A stretch of 64,000 bases of DNA from an uncultured Alistipes sp. GTDB taxonomy: Bacteria > Bacteroidota > Bacteroidia > Bacteroidales > Rikenellaceae. Below, piece by piece: positions 8,357-17,078 of this stretch. The notes under the pieces are model-generated. The model saw nothing but the letters and a program-made list of their open reading frames with translations, was not told the DNA's origin and made no database searches. Within the stretch, counting starts at the first letter, position 1, and each line of letters begins with the position of its first letter. Made by a program: the position numbers and the translations under genes. The stretch is from NCBI GenBank assembly GCA_944321185.1, contig CALUKH010000002.1, positions 62,001-126,000 of the forward strand. Direction: 5' to 3'.

Positions 8357-9034
8357 ATGGCTTTCGAGATCGTTGAAAACCTCTTCCGTGGGATTTGTGT
8401 GGGCGTCGCGGCCTCCATCACCGTCGGCCCCGTTGCGGTGCTGTGTATCCAGAGAACCCTCTCCAAAAGCAGAAAATCCGGCATCGTTTCCGGCATCGGC
8501 GTCGCCTGTGCCGATACGTTCATGGCCATGGCCGCCCTGTTCTTCTACTCGATGCTCCAAAACCAGATCGAGCAGTACAACACCCTGCTCAGGGTCATCG
8601 GCGGAATCTTCGTCGTCATCGTCGGCGTCTTCATCTTCGCCCAGAACCCCGTTCCGCAGATCCGCCGCAACCGTGCCGGAAAAACCTCCCTCTGGCAGGA
8701 CTTCGCCTCGATATTCGGCCTGACGATCGCCAACTTCATCATGGTCGTACCCTATATTCTCGCCTTCTTCGCCGTCTTCAAGATCTCGAGCGGCGAGATG
8801 ACCGACCACAGCGTCGGCGGGTTCTTCCGCGCCGTATTCGTCATCGCCGGGTTCTTCTGCGGGGCCGCCTCGTGGTGGACCCTGCTGGCCTGCGTCATCA
8901 ACCTCTTCCGCCGACGATTCAGACCCCGGCATATGCTGACCATCAACCACGTGGCCGGAATCATCATCGGTATTCTGGGCATTTACACCATATTATCCAC
9001 CTTCTTTGACATCTTCCCAAATGTCGGACACTAA
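8357..9034 (+). CDS. LysE/RhtB family transporter
   Basis: 225 residues and about six membrane helices, the normal size for this exporter superfamily, which expels amino acids or related small molecules. The N-terminus MAFEIVENLFRGICVGVAASITVGPVAVLC contains the LysE-type loop with GPVA, and the GIVSGIGVACADTFMAM helix follows. The start at 8357 fits the promoter; the frame is open for 23 codons upstream, but that part covers the promoter itself. The gene overlaps cmk by 14 bases, so the two are co-translated. The substrate cannot be told from the sequence. Confidence 0.85.
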   Translation: MAFEIVENLFRGICVGVAASITVGPVAVLCIQRTLSKSRKSGIVSGIGVACADTFMAMAALFFYSMLQNQIEQYNTLLRVIGGIFVVIVGVFIFAQNPVPQIRRNRAGKTSLWQDFASIFGLTIANFIMVVPYILAFFAVFKISSGEMTDHSVGGFFRAVFVIAGFFCGAASWWTLLACVINLFRRRFRPRHMLTINHVAGIIIGILGIYTILSTFFDIFPNVGH

Positions 9035-9734
9035 AAACAACAAAATCATAATCGCCGTCGACGGCTACTCGTCCTGCGGCAAAAGCACCTTCGCCAAAGC
9101 CATTGCCGCCCGGCTGGGCTACATCTTCATCGACACCGGCGCCATGTATCGCGCCGTCACGCTCTATGCCCTCGAACACGGAGCCATCCGCTCGGGCATG
9201 GTCGACGAAGAGGCCGTCGTCAAACTCCTCGGCCAAATCTCGATCACCTTCCGGTTCAACCCCCAGCGCGGCGCCAGCGACATCTATGTCAACGGCGATC
9301 TGGTCGAGGGCAAGATCCGTACGATCGAGGTCTCGAACTGCGTCAGCCAGGTCAGCGCCATCCCCGAGGTGCGACACAAACTGGTCGCCATGCAGCAGGA
9401 GATGGGGCGTCGCCGCGGCGTAGTGATGGACGGCCGCGACATCGGAACGGTCGTATTCCCCGATGCCGAGCTGAAACTCTTCATGACGGCCGACCCCCGG
9501 GTCCGCGCCGAACGCCGCTACAAGGAGCTCCGCGAAAAGGGCATGCCGGTCTCGCTCGAGGAGATCGAACGCAACGTCCGCGAACGTGACCGGGCCGACA
9601 TGAGCCGCGCCGTATCGCCGCTCCGTCAGGCCAAGGATGCCATCGTGCTGGACAACAGCCACATGACTGTCGACGAACAGATGACCTGGTTCCTCGACCG
9701 TTTTGCCGAGGTGATGGCCCGGCAGTCCCGATAA
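9021..9734 (+). CDS. cmk: Cytidylate kinase
   Basis: 237 residues. It phosphorylates CMP and dCMP. The P-loop is VDGYSSCGKSTFAK (Gly15-Thr23); DTGAMYRAVTL, MDGRDIGTVVFPDAELKLFMTAD and RRYKELREKG are the CMP-binding and lid elements. ATG at 9021 is preferred over an in-frame TTG at 9006, even though it lies inside the end of the LysE-family gene. A 218-bp repeat-rich gap separates it from ispH, a common neighbour of cmk in bacteria. Confidence 0.95.
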   Translation: MSDTKNNKIIIAVDGYSSCGKSTFAKAIAARLGYIFIDTGAMYRAVTLYALEHGAIRSGMVDEEAVVKLLGQISITFRFNPQRGASDIYVNGDLVEGKIRTIEVSNCVSQVSAIPEVRHKLVAMQQEMGRRRGVVMDGRDIGTVVFPDAELKLFMTADPRVRAERRYKELREKGMPVSLEEIERNVRERDRADMSRAVSPLRQAKDAIVLDNSHMTVDEQMTWFLDRFAEVMARQSR

Positions 9735-9925
9735 TCCGGGGCCGGATAGGAGGGGGGCCGAGGGGGCGACTCCGAAACCAAGGAGAGGGTCGAAACCAAA
9801 GGAGAACTGAAACCAAGGGGAGGGACGAAACCACGGAAGGGGCCGATACCGAGGGGACGGCACTGAAACCAAGGGAGACCAAAACCGGAGAAGAGCCGAA
9901 CCCAAGGGGGGGGGCTCCGAAACCC
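9735..9925 (+). repeat. Degenerate about 18-bp purine-rich array with a G9 tract
   Basis: The core GAAACCA-AGGGGAG recurs at about 9774, 9792, 9809, 9827 and 9865, with a GAACCCA variant at 9898. Spacings are 17-18 bp or near multiples of that. The + strand carries many runs of 4-6 G and an exact G9 at 9906-9914, so G-quadruplex folding is possible. There is no coding potential. It fills the gap between cmk and ispH. Confidence 0.75.
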
Positions 9926-9952
9926 GCTGAAATTCAATAAAAACCAACTGCC

Positions 9953-10825
9953 ATGCGCATCGAAATAGATGATAAATCGGGATTCTGCTTCGGCGTGGTC
10001 CGCGCCATCACCCAGGCCGAAGAGGCGCTGGGCGAGGGTGGTACGGTCTATTCGCTCGGAGACATCGTCCACAACCGTGTCGAGGTCCAGCGGCTCGAAC
10101 AACTCGGACTGCGGACCGTCACCCATGCCGAAATGTCCGGCATCGCCGGCAGCCGTCTCCTGATCCGCGCCCATGGCGAGCCCCCTTCGACCTATGCCCG
10201 TGCCCGAGAACTGGGCATTCGCGTGATCGACGCCACGTGTCCGGTCGTCGCCCGCCTCCAGCGCCGCGTCATACAGGCCCACGAAGCCATGAAAACCGTC
10301 GGCGGACAGGTCGTCATCCTCGGAAAACGCGGCCACGCCGAGGTCGTCGGCCTCACCGGGCAAGTCGAAGAGCCTACCATCGTGATCGAAGGCCCGGACG
10401 ATCTGCGGCTGATCGACTTCGAACGGCCGATTCACTTCCTCTCGCAAACCACGCAGAGCATCGCCCTCTTCGAGGAGCTCGGCGCCGAGATGAAACGCCG
10501 CGCCAAGAATCCCGATGCCGTCCGCATCGACGATACGATCTGCCGCCAGGTCGCCAACCGCGAACAGTATCTCACGGATTTCGCCCGGCGTTTCGACGTG
10601 GTGATCTTCGTCTGCGGCCGCAAATCCTCGAACGGAAAGGTCCTCTCCGAAGTCTGCCGAAGCGCCAACGCATACACGCATGTAGTCGAAGAGCCCGCCG
10701 AACTCGATCCGTCGTGGTTCGAAGGCCGGCAGAGCGTCGGCATCTGCGGCGCCACGTCGACCCCCAAGTGGCTGATGCAGCAGGTCGCTCAAAAAGTCGC
10801 CGAAATCACCGGAAACGTTTGTTAA
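9953..10825 (+). CDS. ispH: 4-hydroxy-3-methylbut-2-enyl diphosphate reductase
   Basis: 290 residues. Last enzyme of the MEP isoprenoid pathway, an Fe-S protein making IPP and DMAPP. The three cluster cysteines fall at the classical positions: Cys12 (GFCFGV), Cys96 (DATCPVV) and Cys197 (DDTICRQV). Substrate-binding histidines occur in DIVHN, IRAHGEP and KRGHAEV. The GICGATSTPKWLM segment near the end is also typical. No downstream S1-domain fusion is present. The gene follows the repeat array after cmk and is 21 bases before a small membrane protein gene. Confidence 0.96.
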   Translation: MRIEIDDKSGFCFGVVRAITQAEEALGEGGTVYSLGDIVHNRVEVQRLEQLGLRTVTHAEMSGIAGSRLLIRAHGEPPSTYARARELGIRVIDATCPVVARLQRRVIQAHEAMKTVGGQVVILGKRGHAEVVGLTGQVEEPTIVIEGPDDLRLIDFERPIHFLSQTTQSIALFEELGAEMKRRAKNPDAVRIDDTICRQVANREQYLTDFARRFDVVIFVCGRKSSNGKVLSEVCRSANAYTHVVEEPAELDPSWFEGRQSVGICGATSTPKWLMQQVAQKVAEITGNVC

Positions 10826-10846
10826 CCCTCAAAAAATCCATACACG

Positions 10847-11326
10847 ATGAAATACTTCATTCGCTCGCTAAAATATTTCTGCGCACTGTGCGTTCTCTGT
10901 GTGGCGATCATGTATCTGAACCGTCTGGCCGGTACCGCTCGACTGACCATCGGCGAAACCTTCCAGGTGATGTTCCAAACCCCGCGGGGCATGATGCTCC
11001 CCGCGGTGATCGTGCTGCTGGCGGCGTTCTATCCCAAATTCGGATTCGTCACCCGCCAGGTCGAGGGCGATATCGCCGAAAACCGAACCCAGATCCTCAA
11101 CGCCTTCCGCTCGGCCGGATTCTCGCTCCGCAGCGAAGAGCAGGAGGTGATGACCTTCCGCGCCGACAGCTGGATCCGCAAGATCCTCATGCTCGGCGAG
11201 GATGAACTGAAAGTTTCTCAATACGGACAATGGATTCGAATCGAGGGGAACCGCCGCGGAGTGGCGCTCGTACAGTATCGCCTCGATTCCTATCTGGAAA
11301 GAATTCGAAAGGATGAAAAAAAATAG
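10847..11326 (+). CDS. Small membrane protein of unknown function
   Basis: 159 residues. Two hydrophobic segments (about 8-26 and 46-65) are followed by a soluble domain of roughly 90 residues with alternating strands and a short basic C-terminus (YLERIRKDEKK). No family is recognised. It overlaps the start of the S41 peptidase gene by 14 bases and follows ispH closely, so it is co-transcribed and may be co-translated with the peptidase. An envelope role together with the processing peptidase is plausible but only inferred from position. Confidence 0.7.
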   Translation: MKYFIRSLKYFCALCVLCVAIMYLNRLAGTARLTIGETFQVMFQTPRGMMLPAVIVLLAAFYPKFGFVTRQVEGDIAENRTQILNAFRSAGFSLRSEEQEVMTFRADSWIRKILMLGEDELKVSQYGQWIRIEGNRRGVALVQYRLDSYLERIRKDEKK

Positions 11327-12977
11327 AACCCGCCGTCTGGTGACCGCTGCGGCCGTCGTGGCCGCCGCTGCCGTCACGATCTTCGCCGCCCGAAACGACT
11401 TCGGGCTCGGCCGAAACATGGAGATCACCGTCAACATGATGCGTGAACTCTCGCTCAACTACGTTGACCCGGTCGACCCCGACAAACTCATGGAGGGTGC
11501 CGCCGCCGGCATGGTCAGCGATCTGGACCCCTACACGGAGTTCATCCCCGAAAAGGGCATGAAGGACTTCGAACTGCTCACCACTGGAAAGTACGGCGGA
11601 ATCGGCGCCCTGATCCGTCAAAAGGAGGATTACGTCCGCATCGCACAGCCCTACGAAGGATCGCCAGCCGACCGCGCCGGCCTCAGGATCGGTGACAAGA
11701 TCCTCGCCATCGACGGAAAGGATGCTCACGGGTTTACCTCCGAACAGGTCTCCAACGGCCTCAAGGGTGAACCCGGCAGCAAGGTCCGCGTCACGGTCGA
11801 ACATCTCGACGGCTCGCAGGTCACCTGCACCATCCGCCGCGAGAGGATCGCCATTCCCGGTGTCCCCTACGCAGGATGGGTTGCCGACGGCATCGGGTAC
11901 ATTCGCCACAGCGACTTCACCGAAGGGTGTTACGAGGAGATGCGTGCCGCCATCGAACGCCTCCGCTCCGAGGGCGATCTGAAGGGGCTCGTACTCGACT
12001 ACCGCTCGAACGGCGGCGGAATCATGCAGGAGGCCGTCAAGATCCTCGGCATGTTCGTCCCAAAGGGAACCGAGGTCGTCAGCACGAAGGGCCGCTCGGA
12101 GGATTCGAAACAGGTGTTCCGGACCGAAACGGAACCCATTCTGCCGGACCTGCCCCTCGTCGTGCTCATCAACGCAAACACCGCCTCGGCCGCCGAAATC
12201 GTCTCCGGAGCCCTGCAGGACCTCGATCGCGCCGTGCTGATCGGACAGCGCAGCTTCGGAAAGGGGCTCGTTCAGTCGACCCGCCCGCTCGGCTACAACA
12301 CCATGCTCAAGCTCACGACCGCCAAATACTACATCCCCTCGGGCCGCTGCATCCAGGCCATCGACTACTCCCATTCGCAGGAGGGGAACGTGCGTACGGT
12401 GCCCGATTCGCTGATCTCCGAATTCTCGACCCGCGCCGGACGCAAGGTCTACGACGGCGGCGGAATCATGCCCGACATCCGCACCGAACCGGAATACATC
12501 TCGCGTTTCGCCGCAACGCTCTATGCCATGGGATTCATCGAGGACTTCGGCGACGAGTACACCCGCCGCAATCCCTGTCAGAAGATCGATATCCGCACGT
12601 TCTCGATCACGGACAGCGATTACGCCGATTTCGAGGCCTTCATGAAGGACAAGAAGGTCCCCTATGAATCCGACACGCGCCGCGCCCTGAAAACCCTCAA
12701 AAAGGCCGCCGAAGAGGATCGATTCGCCGACCTGAAGGTGCAGTTCGAAAAGCTCGAGCAGGAGCTCAAGGACGACACGCAGACCAATCTCGAAACCTAT
12801 CGCGAACAGGTCATGCAGACCATCAACAACGACATCGTCCTGCGTCACGGATATCAGGCCGGCGTGATCGAACACACGCTGCCCACGGATGCCGATGTGA
12901 AGCGCGCCCTCGAAATCCTCGGAAACCCCGCGGAGTATGCCCGCATCACCTCGGAACAGGATACCTCACGCAAATAA
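11313..12977 (+). CDS. C-terminal processing peptidase (S41, PDZ domain)
   Basis: 554 residues. One N-terminal membrane anchor or signal (about residues 8-28), a PDZ domain near 85-160 (GGIGALIRQKEDYVRIAQPYEG...AGLRIGDKILAIDG), then the S41 catalytic core with LVLDYRSNGGG, NTASAAEI (Ser292) and SFGKGLVQS (Lys317). The Ser-Lys spacing of 25 matches CtpA/Prc. The last 150 residues are an extra C-terminal domain common in Bacteroidota tail-specific proteases. These enzymes trim periplasmic or envelope proteins. It overlaps the preceding gene by 14 bases and is 21 bases before the sensor kinase gene. Confidence 0.92.
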   Translation: MKKNRTRRLVTAAAVVAAAAVTIFAARNDFGLGRNMEITVNMMRELSLNYVDPVDPDKLMEGAAAGMVSDLDPYTEFIPEKGMKDFELLTTGKYGGIGALIRQKEDYVRIAQPYEGSPADRAGLRIGDKILAIDGKDAHGFTSEQVSNGLKGEPGSKVRVTVEHLDGSQVTCTIRRERIAIPGVPYAGWVADGIGYIRHSDFTEGCYEEMRAAIERLRSEGDLKGLVLDYRSNGGGIMQEAVKILGMFVPKGTEVVSTKGRSEDSKQVFRTETEPILPDLPLVVLINANTASAAEIVSGALQDLDRAVLIGQRSFGKGLVQSTRPLGYNTMLKLTTAKYYIPSGRCIQAIDYSHSQEGNVRTVPDSLISEFSTRAGRKVYDGGGIMPDIRTEPEYISRFAATLYAMGFIEDFGDEYTRRNPCQKIDIRTFSITDSDYADFEAFMKDKKVPYESDTRRALKTLKKAAEEDRFADLKVQFEKLEQELKDDTQTNLETYREQVMQTINNDIVLRHGYQAGVIEHTLPTDADVKRALEILGNPAEYARITSEQDTSRK

Positions 12978-12998
12978 CCGCTCAAATCTGCCGCGGAC

Positions 12999-14174
12999 AT
13001 GAAATTCCATGCGAAAAAATTCTCGTTCCGGAACCGGGTCGTCGTCATCTTCGTCGGCGTGACGCTCGGCGCCCTGTCGCTGCTCTACACCAACGAAATG
13101 GCCCGAAAACTCAAGGGCAAGGAGCAGCATGACGTGGCCCTCTGGGCTCATGCCATGGAACGCGTCAGCCGCGATGTCTTCGGAACCATTCAGGATCCGC
13201 TCGTCGCCGACATCATGTCCACCGGAAACAACATCCCGTTCATCATCACCGACGAAAACCTCGAAGTCGTCAATTCGCACCTGATCCCCGACAAGATCAT
13301 CGACCACCCGGACCGGCTCCGAAAACAGATCGACAAGTTCATGTCCGAGAATCAGCCCATCCCCGTGCGGTTCCGGTTCTCGTCGGAACACTACCACCTG
13401 ATCTTCTACGGGAAATCGGCCCTGCTCAAGTCGCTCTACTACTTCCCATACATTCAGATACTGGTCATCGCCGCGTTCATTACGCTGGGGTTCATCGCCT
13501 TCCGATCGTCGAAGCATGACGAACAGAACCGCGTCTGGATCGGACTGGCCAAGGAGACCGCCCATCAGTTGGGAACCCCGACGTCGTCACTGCTCGGGTG
13601 GATCGAGTACCTCCGCTCGCAGAACATCGACCAGACGGCCGTCGAGGAGATGAACAAGGACCTCACCCATCTGATGAAGATCACCGACCGATTCTCGAAA
13701 ATCGGCTCGGAAACTCCGCTTACCCCCGAAAACATCAACGAGGTGGTCGGCGAATCGGTCATGTATTTCCGCAAACGCATCCCGCGCAACGTCACCCTCG
13801 ACTACAACGGCCTGGCCATCGCCCCCGTGCAGGCCAACATCAATGCCGCCCTGTTCGAATGGGTGGTCGAAAACCTGATGAAAAACTCGCTCGACGCCCT
13901 CCAGGGTCACGGTGCCATCGATGTCAGGATCTCGTCGGACGACAAAAATGTCATGATCGACGTCAAGGACACCGGAAAGGGAATCCCGAAAAGCAACTGG
14001 AAACGAATCTTCGAGCCCGGATTCACCACCAAAACCCGGGGTTGGGGTCTCGGGCTGTCGCTCTCGCGGCGGATCGTCGAGGAGTATCACCAGGGTAAAA
14101 TCGCCGTCATCGACTCCGAAATCGGCAAGGGTACCACCATTCGGATCACCCTTAAACGCGCATTTGCCGGATGA
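12999..14174 (+). CDS. Membrane sensor histidine kinase
   Basis: 391 residues. Two membrane helices (about 12-30 and 150-168) flank a roughly 115-residue periplasmic sensor region. The phosphoacceptor box is AKETAHQLGTPTSSLLGW with His189; the HATPase domain shows the N-box NLMKNSLDAL, the G1 box DTGKGIP and the G2 box GWGLGLSLSRRIV. The HQLGTPxSSLLGW variant is common in Bacteroidota kinases. No response regulator is encoded nearby, so its partner must lie elsewhere. Its stop overlaps the DUF4271 start by 4 bases, making that membrane protein a possible partner. Signal unknown. Confidence 0.92.
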   Translation: MKFHAKKFSFRNRVVVIFVGVTLGALSLLYTNEMARKLKGKEQHDVALWAHAMERVSRDVFGTIQDPLVADIMSTGNNIPFIITDENLEVVNSHLIPDKIIDHPDRLRKQIDKFMSENQPIPVRFRFSSEHYHLIFYGKSALLKSLYYFPYIQILVIAAFITLGFIAFRSSKHDEQNRVWIGLAKETAHQLGTPTSSLLGWIEYLRSQNIDQTAVEEMNKDLTHLMKITDRFSKIGSETPLTPENINEVVGESVMYFRKRIPRNVTLDYNGLAIAPVQANINAALFEWVVENLMKNSLDALQGHGAIDVRISSDDKNVMIDVKDTGKGIPKSNWKRIFEPGFTTKTRGWGLGLSLSRRIVEEYHQGKIAVIDSEIGKGTTIRITLKRAFAG

Positions 14175-15175
14175 TGCAGGGATTGTCATATTCCGAAGCG
14201 GCCGTGGCAGAGGCCGATACGGCAACCGTCCGAATTGCAGTCGCTGCGGATTCGGTGCGAACCGCGGCGTCCGAGACGGTCGCAACCATCGATTCGCTGC
14301 GGTCGGGAAACGATTCGTTGGAGAGAAACGAAAGCGAGGCAACGTTCCGATTCTCCCGGCTCGACTCGATCCGCTTCGGCTGGTGCAACGAAGAGTTTGC
14401 CCGTGTCGACTCCACACGGATGCCTTGGCGTGATACCTCGGCTACGGCCCTCTTCGGCAATCAATCCATGACCGTTCAGCCCCAAAGCCTCGAACGCCCC
14501 GTCGGCGAGTCGCTCACCGACAATGCCGTCTTCCAGGGATTCGTCCTGCTGCTCGCCGCAACCTACGCCACGCTCCTCTACCGCAATCTCGGGGATATCC
14601 GCGTACTGCTGAACCGAATCTCCCGCGACTCTGCAGCCGGCCAACGCCTCGCCGAAGAGCCCGGTGTCAGCGGTTTCTCCCGCTTCCTGAACATCACAAC
14701 AGCCATCGGCATGCTCTTCATGGGAGTCATCGTCGTCAAATTCGGCGACACGCTCATGCCCCCTCAACTCGGGCAGGCGCTCTCGCATGCCGCCGTATTA
14801 GCCCTCAGTCTGTTGGCCACGCTGGCCTGGGTGGTGATCATCCTCTTCCAGAGCACTCTCATCCATACGGCCGGCGCCATCACCCTCGCACAGCCCTTCA
14901 TCGCCCAACTCGCCCTGCTGAGACGAACCTACTTCGCCCTGGCCGTCATCGTCTCCTCACCCACGCTGCTCCTCTTCGCCCTCTGCCCCCGAGGAACCGG
15001 CGGCGCATGGTTCATCATCAGTGCCGTCGAGTTGATCATTACGGCCGTTTTATACCTGAGAGAATCCCTGAACCTCTTTATTTCTAAAAAAATTTCGATT
15101 TTGCATTGGTTTTTGTACCTTTGCACCGTCGAAGTCTTCCCAATCAGCCTCTTATGGCTCCTCGTGGTGAGATGA
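14171..15175 (+). CDS. DUF4271 multi-pass membrane protein
   Basis: 334 residues. Residues 1-110 are soluble and rich in Ser, Asp and Arg; about six membrane helices follow (roughly 118-334). DUF4271 proteins are restricted to Bacteroidota and typically sit next to uroporphyrinogen-III synthase, as here. The function is not established. The ATG overlaps the kinase stop codon (ATGA). The hemD promoter lies inside the last 60 bases of this gene. Confidence 0.82.
   Translation: MMQGLSYSEAAVAEADTATVRIAVAADSVRTAASETVATIDSLRSGNDSLERNESEATFRFSRLDSIRFGWCNEEFARVDSTRMPWRDTSATALFGNQSMTVQPQSLERPVGESLTDNAVFQGFVLLLAATYATLLYRNLGDIRVLLNRISRDSAAGQRLAEEPGVSGFSRFLNITTAIGMLFMGVIVVKFGDTLMPPQLGQALSHAAVLALSLLATLAWVVIILFQSTLIHTAGAITLAQPFIAQLALLRRTYFALAVIVSSPTLLLFALCPRGTGGAWFIISAVELIITAVLYLRESLNLFISKKISILHWFLYLCTVEVFPISLLWLLVVR
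15116..15123 (+). promoter_or_regulatory. Minus-7 box for hemD-rnpA-yidD inside the DUF4271 gene
   Basis: TACCTTTG in an AT-rich stretch within the 3' end of the upstream coding region. It would give a leader of about 80 bases before the hemD start. Confidence 0.6.
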
Positions 15176-15207
15176 GACAACCAAGATAAACCTAAACATA
15201 CGAAACT

Positions 15208-16074
15208 TTGAAAGTAAAGAGTGTACTGGTTTCGCAGCCGAGGCCCGCTGTCATCGAAAAGTCCCCGTTCTACGAACTGGCCCAGAAGTATCAGGTCGAT
15301 GTGGCTTACAAGCCATTCATCCGCGTCGTGGGAGTCTCTCTGAAGGAGTTCCGCGCCCAGAGAGTCGAGATCCTCGACCATACGGCCGTCATCTTCACCT
15401 CTCGAACTACGGTCGACAGCTTCTTCCATATCTGCGAAGAGGCCCGGATCACCGTGCCTGAAACCATGAAGTACATCTGCCAGACCGAGGCCGTCGCCCT
15501 CTATCTGCAGAAGTACATCGTCTACCGAAAACGCAAGATCTCGTTCGCCGACGGTTCGTTTACCTCCCTCGTCGAACTCATCATCAAGCACAAGGAGGAG
15601 AAGTTCCTCCTCGCTCTGAGCGAACCCCACAAACCAGAACTCCCCGACACGCTCGCCAAACTCAAACTCGCCGTCGATCCCGTCATCCTCGCGCGAACCG
15701 TCGCCAGCGACCTCGAGGACGTCAAGATGGAGGAGTATGACCTGCTGGCTCTCTACTCGCCGTCGGATGTCAAAACGCTGATCGAAAAGTTCGGCAACGA
15801 AGGGCTCCCCGCTGTCGCCGTCTTCGGCGAAGGTACGCTCAAGGCGGCTCTCGAGGCCGGTATCACCGTCTTGGCCAATGCCCCGACACCCGAGGCTCCC
15901 TCGATGGCCAAGGCCATCGATCTGCTCATCCAGAAGGTTCAGAAGGGCGAAGAAATCTCGCCCGTCGAACTGGTGACCGATGCCCGAAAGGAGGAGTTCA
16001 TCCGCACGCAGCAGCACAAACTCGCCAAGAAGGGGCGCGTCCGCCGTACGGCAACCTCCGAATCCCGCAAATAG
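15208..16074 (+). CDS. hemD: Uroporphyrinogen-III synthase, TTG start
   Basis: 288 residues. It closes and inverts ring D of hydroxymethylbilane in tetrapyrrole synthesis. The N-terminal stretch [20 protein letters not shown] is typical of Bacteroidota HemD and is preceded only by TTG (15208-15210); no in-frame ATG or GTG lies close to that conserved segment, so TTG is taken as the start. The two-lobed fold is suggested by [13 protein letters not shown] and [14 protein letters not shown] basic tail of about 40 residues ([16 protein letters not shown] type) extends beyond the core. It shares its transcript with rnpA (63 bases downstream). Confidence 0.87.
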   Translation: MKVKSVLVSQPRPAVIEKSPFYELAQKYQVDVAYKPFIRVVGVSLKEFRAQRVEILDHTAVIFTSRTTVDSFFHICEEARITVPETMKYICQTEAVALYLQKYIVYRKRKISFADGSFTSLVELIIKHKEEKFLLALSEPHKPELPDTLAKLKLAVDPVILARTVASDLEDVKMEEYDLLALYSPSDVKTLIEKFGNEGLPAVAVFGEGTLKAALEAGITVLANAPTPEAPSMAKAIDLLIQKVQKGEEISPVELVTDARKEEFIRTQQHKLAKKGRVRRTATSESRK

Positions 16075-16137
16075 TCCCCAAGGTCGGTTCGCCTCCAGCG
16101 GACCCCCGTTTTCAGCAGACTCAAAAAACAGCCGATC

Positions 16138-16506
16138 ATGTCCACGCACACGCTTCCACGAAACGAAAGACTTCGCTCGCTGGGAGCGGTGCGCCGACTC
16201 TTCGCTGAGGGCGAAAGCGGATTCATCTTCCCGTTCCGCTACGTCTGGTTCGCCGAACCCGACACCGTACGCAGCGTCGAGGTCCTCTTCTCGGTCCCCA
16301 AAAAGTTCCACAAACGCGCCAACAAGCGCAACCTCCTGCGCCGCAGAACCAAAGAGGCTTACCGCCTCCAGAAGCAGATCCTCGCGCAGGGTATCCCCCA
16401 GAATATCGATCTGGCGCTCGTCTACTCCGCAAAGGAGGTGCTCTCCGCAAAATCAATCGCTCATGCCGTCCGCCGGATTCTGGAAACAGTTGCTGAACGT
16501 CTGTAA
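16138..16506 (+). CDS. rnpA: Ribonuclease P protein component
   Basis: 122 residues. Protein subunit of RNase P, helping the RNA subunit mature tRNA 5' ends. The signature [27 protein letters not shown] matches the family's basic RNR motif; the N-terminus [20 protein letters not shown] is also typical. The gene overlaps yidD by 44 bases. The usual rpmH neighbour is absent, which is normal in Bacteroidota where rnpA follows hemD. Confidence 0.95.
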   Translation: MSTHTLPRNERLRSLGAVRRLFAEGESGFIFPFRYVWFAEPDTVRSVEVLFSVPKKFHKRANKRNLLRRRTKEAYRLQKQILAQGIPQNIDLALVYSAKEVLSAKSIAHAVRRILETVAERL

Positions 16507-16723
16507 GCGGGCGTGCGCCCTGCCGCTCATCCTGCTCGTGCGTTTCTACCAGCTCTGCATCTCGCCGCTGACGCCCCCCTCGTGCCGTTTTACGCCCACG
16601 TGCTCGCAATACGCCCTCGAGGCTCTGCGCAAGTACGGCCCGCTGAAGGGGCTCTGGCTCACCGTACGGCGGCTCGCCCGGTGTCATCCCTGGGGCGGCA
16701 GCGGGTACGATCCCGTTCCATAA
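16463..16723 (+). CDS. yidD: Membrane protein insertion efficiency factor
   Basis: 86 residues. YidD assists YidC-dependent membrane insertion. The motifs [22 protein letters not shown], [41 protein letters not shown] are near-invariant in this family. The start at 16463 ([11 protein letters not shown]) lies inside the end of rnpA, a 44-base overlap in another frame. Clustering of rnpA and yidD is widespread. The region after it up to 16907 holds no recognisable gene. Confidence 0.94.
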   Translation: MPSAGFWKQLLNVCKRACALPLILLVRFYQLCISPLTPPSCRFTPTCSQYALEALRKYGPLKGLWLTVRRLARCHPWGGSGYDPVP

Positions 16724-16903
16724 CCGATCCGGTCCAGAGAGTTGCGACCGGTGAGCAAAGAGGTGTGCGCCGAAAAGCTCCTGAAGCACCCTGAGACACC
16801 CTTGAAGAGCCCGACAGCACCCCGGAAAAGTTCGAAACAGGCCAAATCAGGGAAGGAGCGGCACCCTGCTCAGTCGACCCGCGAAATCCTACTGATACGC
16901 ACG
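16724..16903. other. Intergenic stretch with no recognisable gene
   Basis: Together with the following terminator and leader bases this gap is 355 bp long (16724-17078). An open frame exists on the + strand from about 16742, but it is low-complexity (Lys/Pro/Ser), has no family resemblance, no promoter and runs through the terminator of the opposite gene. No RNA gene was seen. Confidence 0.5.
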
Positions 16904-16931
16904 AAAAGACCGGCCCGAAAACGGACCGGTC
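16904..16931 (-). terminator. Terminator of the hemerythrin-LuxR regulator gene
   Basis: On the minus strand GACCGGTCCG, loop TTTT, CGGGCCGGTC (one mismatch in a 10-bp stem) followed by TTTT. It lies about 150 bases after the stop codon at 17079. Confidence 0.65.
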
Positions 16932-17078
16932 CGAAAAAAGTTGCGTCACCCTCACTGAATTCCAATTCATCCTTTTCGAACACAAAGATCGTGCCCGCGT
17001 CTGAAATAAACAATCCCGACCCCAACTATTCGGATCGAGATTGCCATAAACGCCTCTTTTCGAAGGATGACGCACGAT

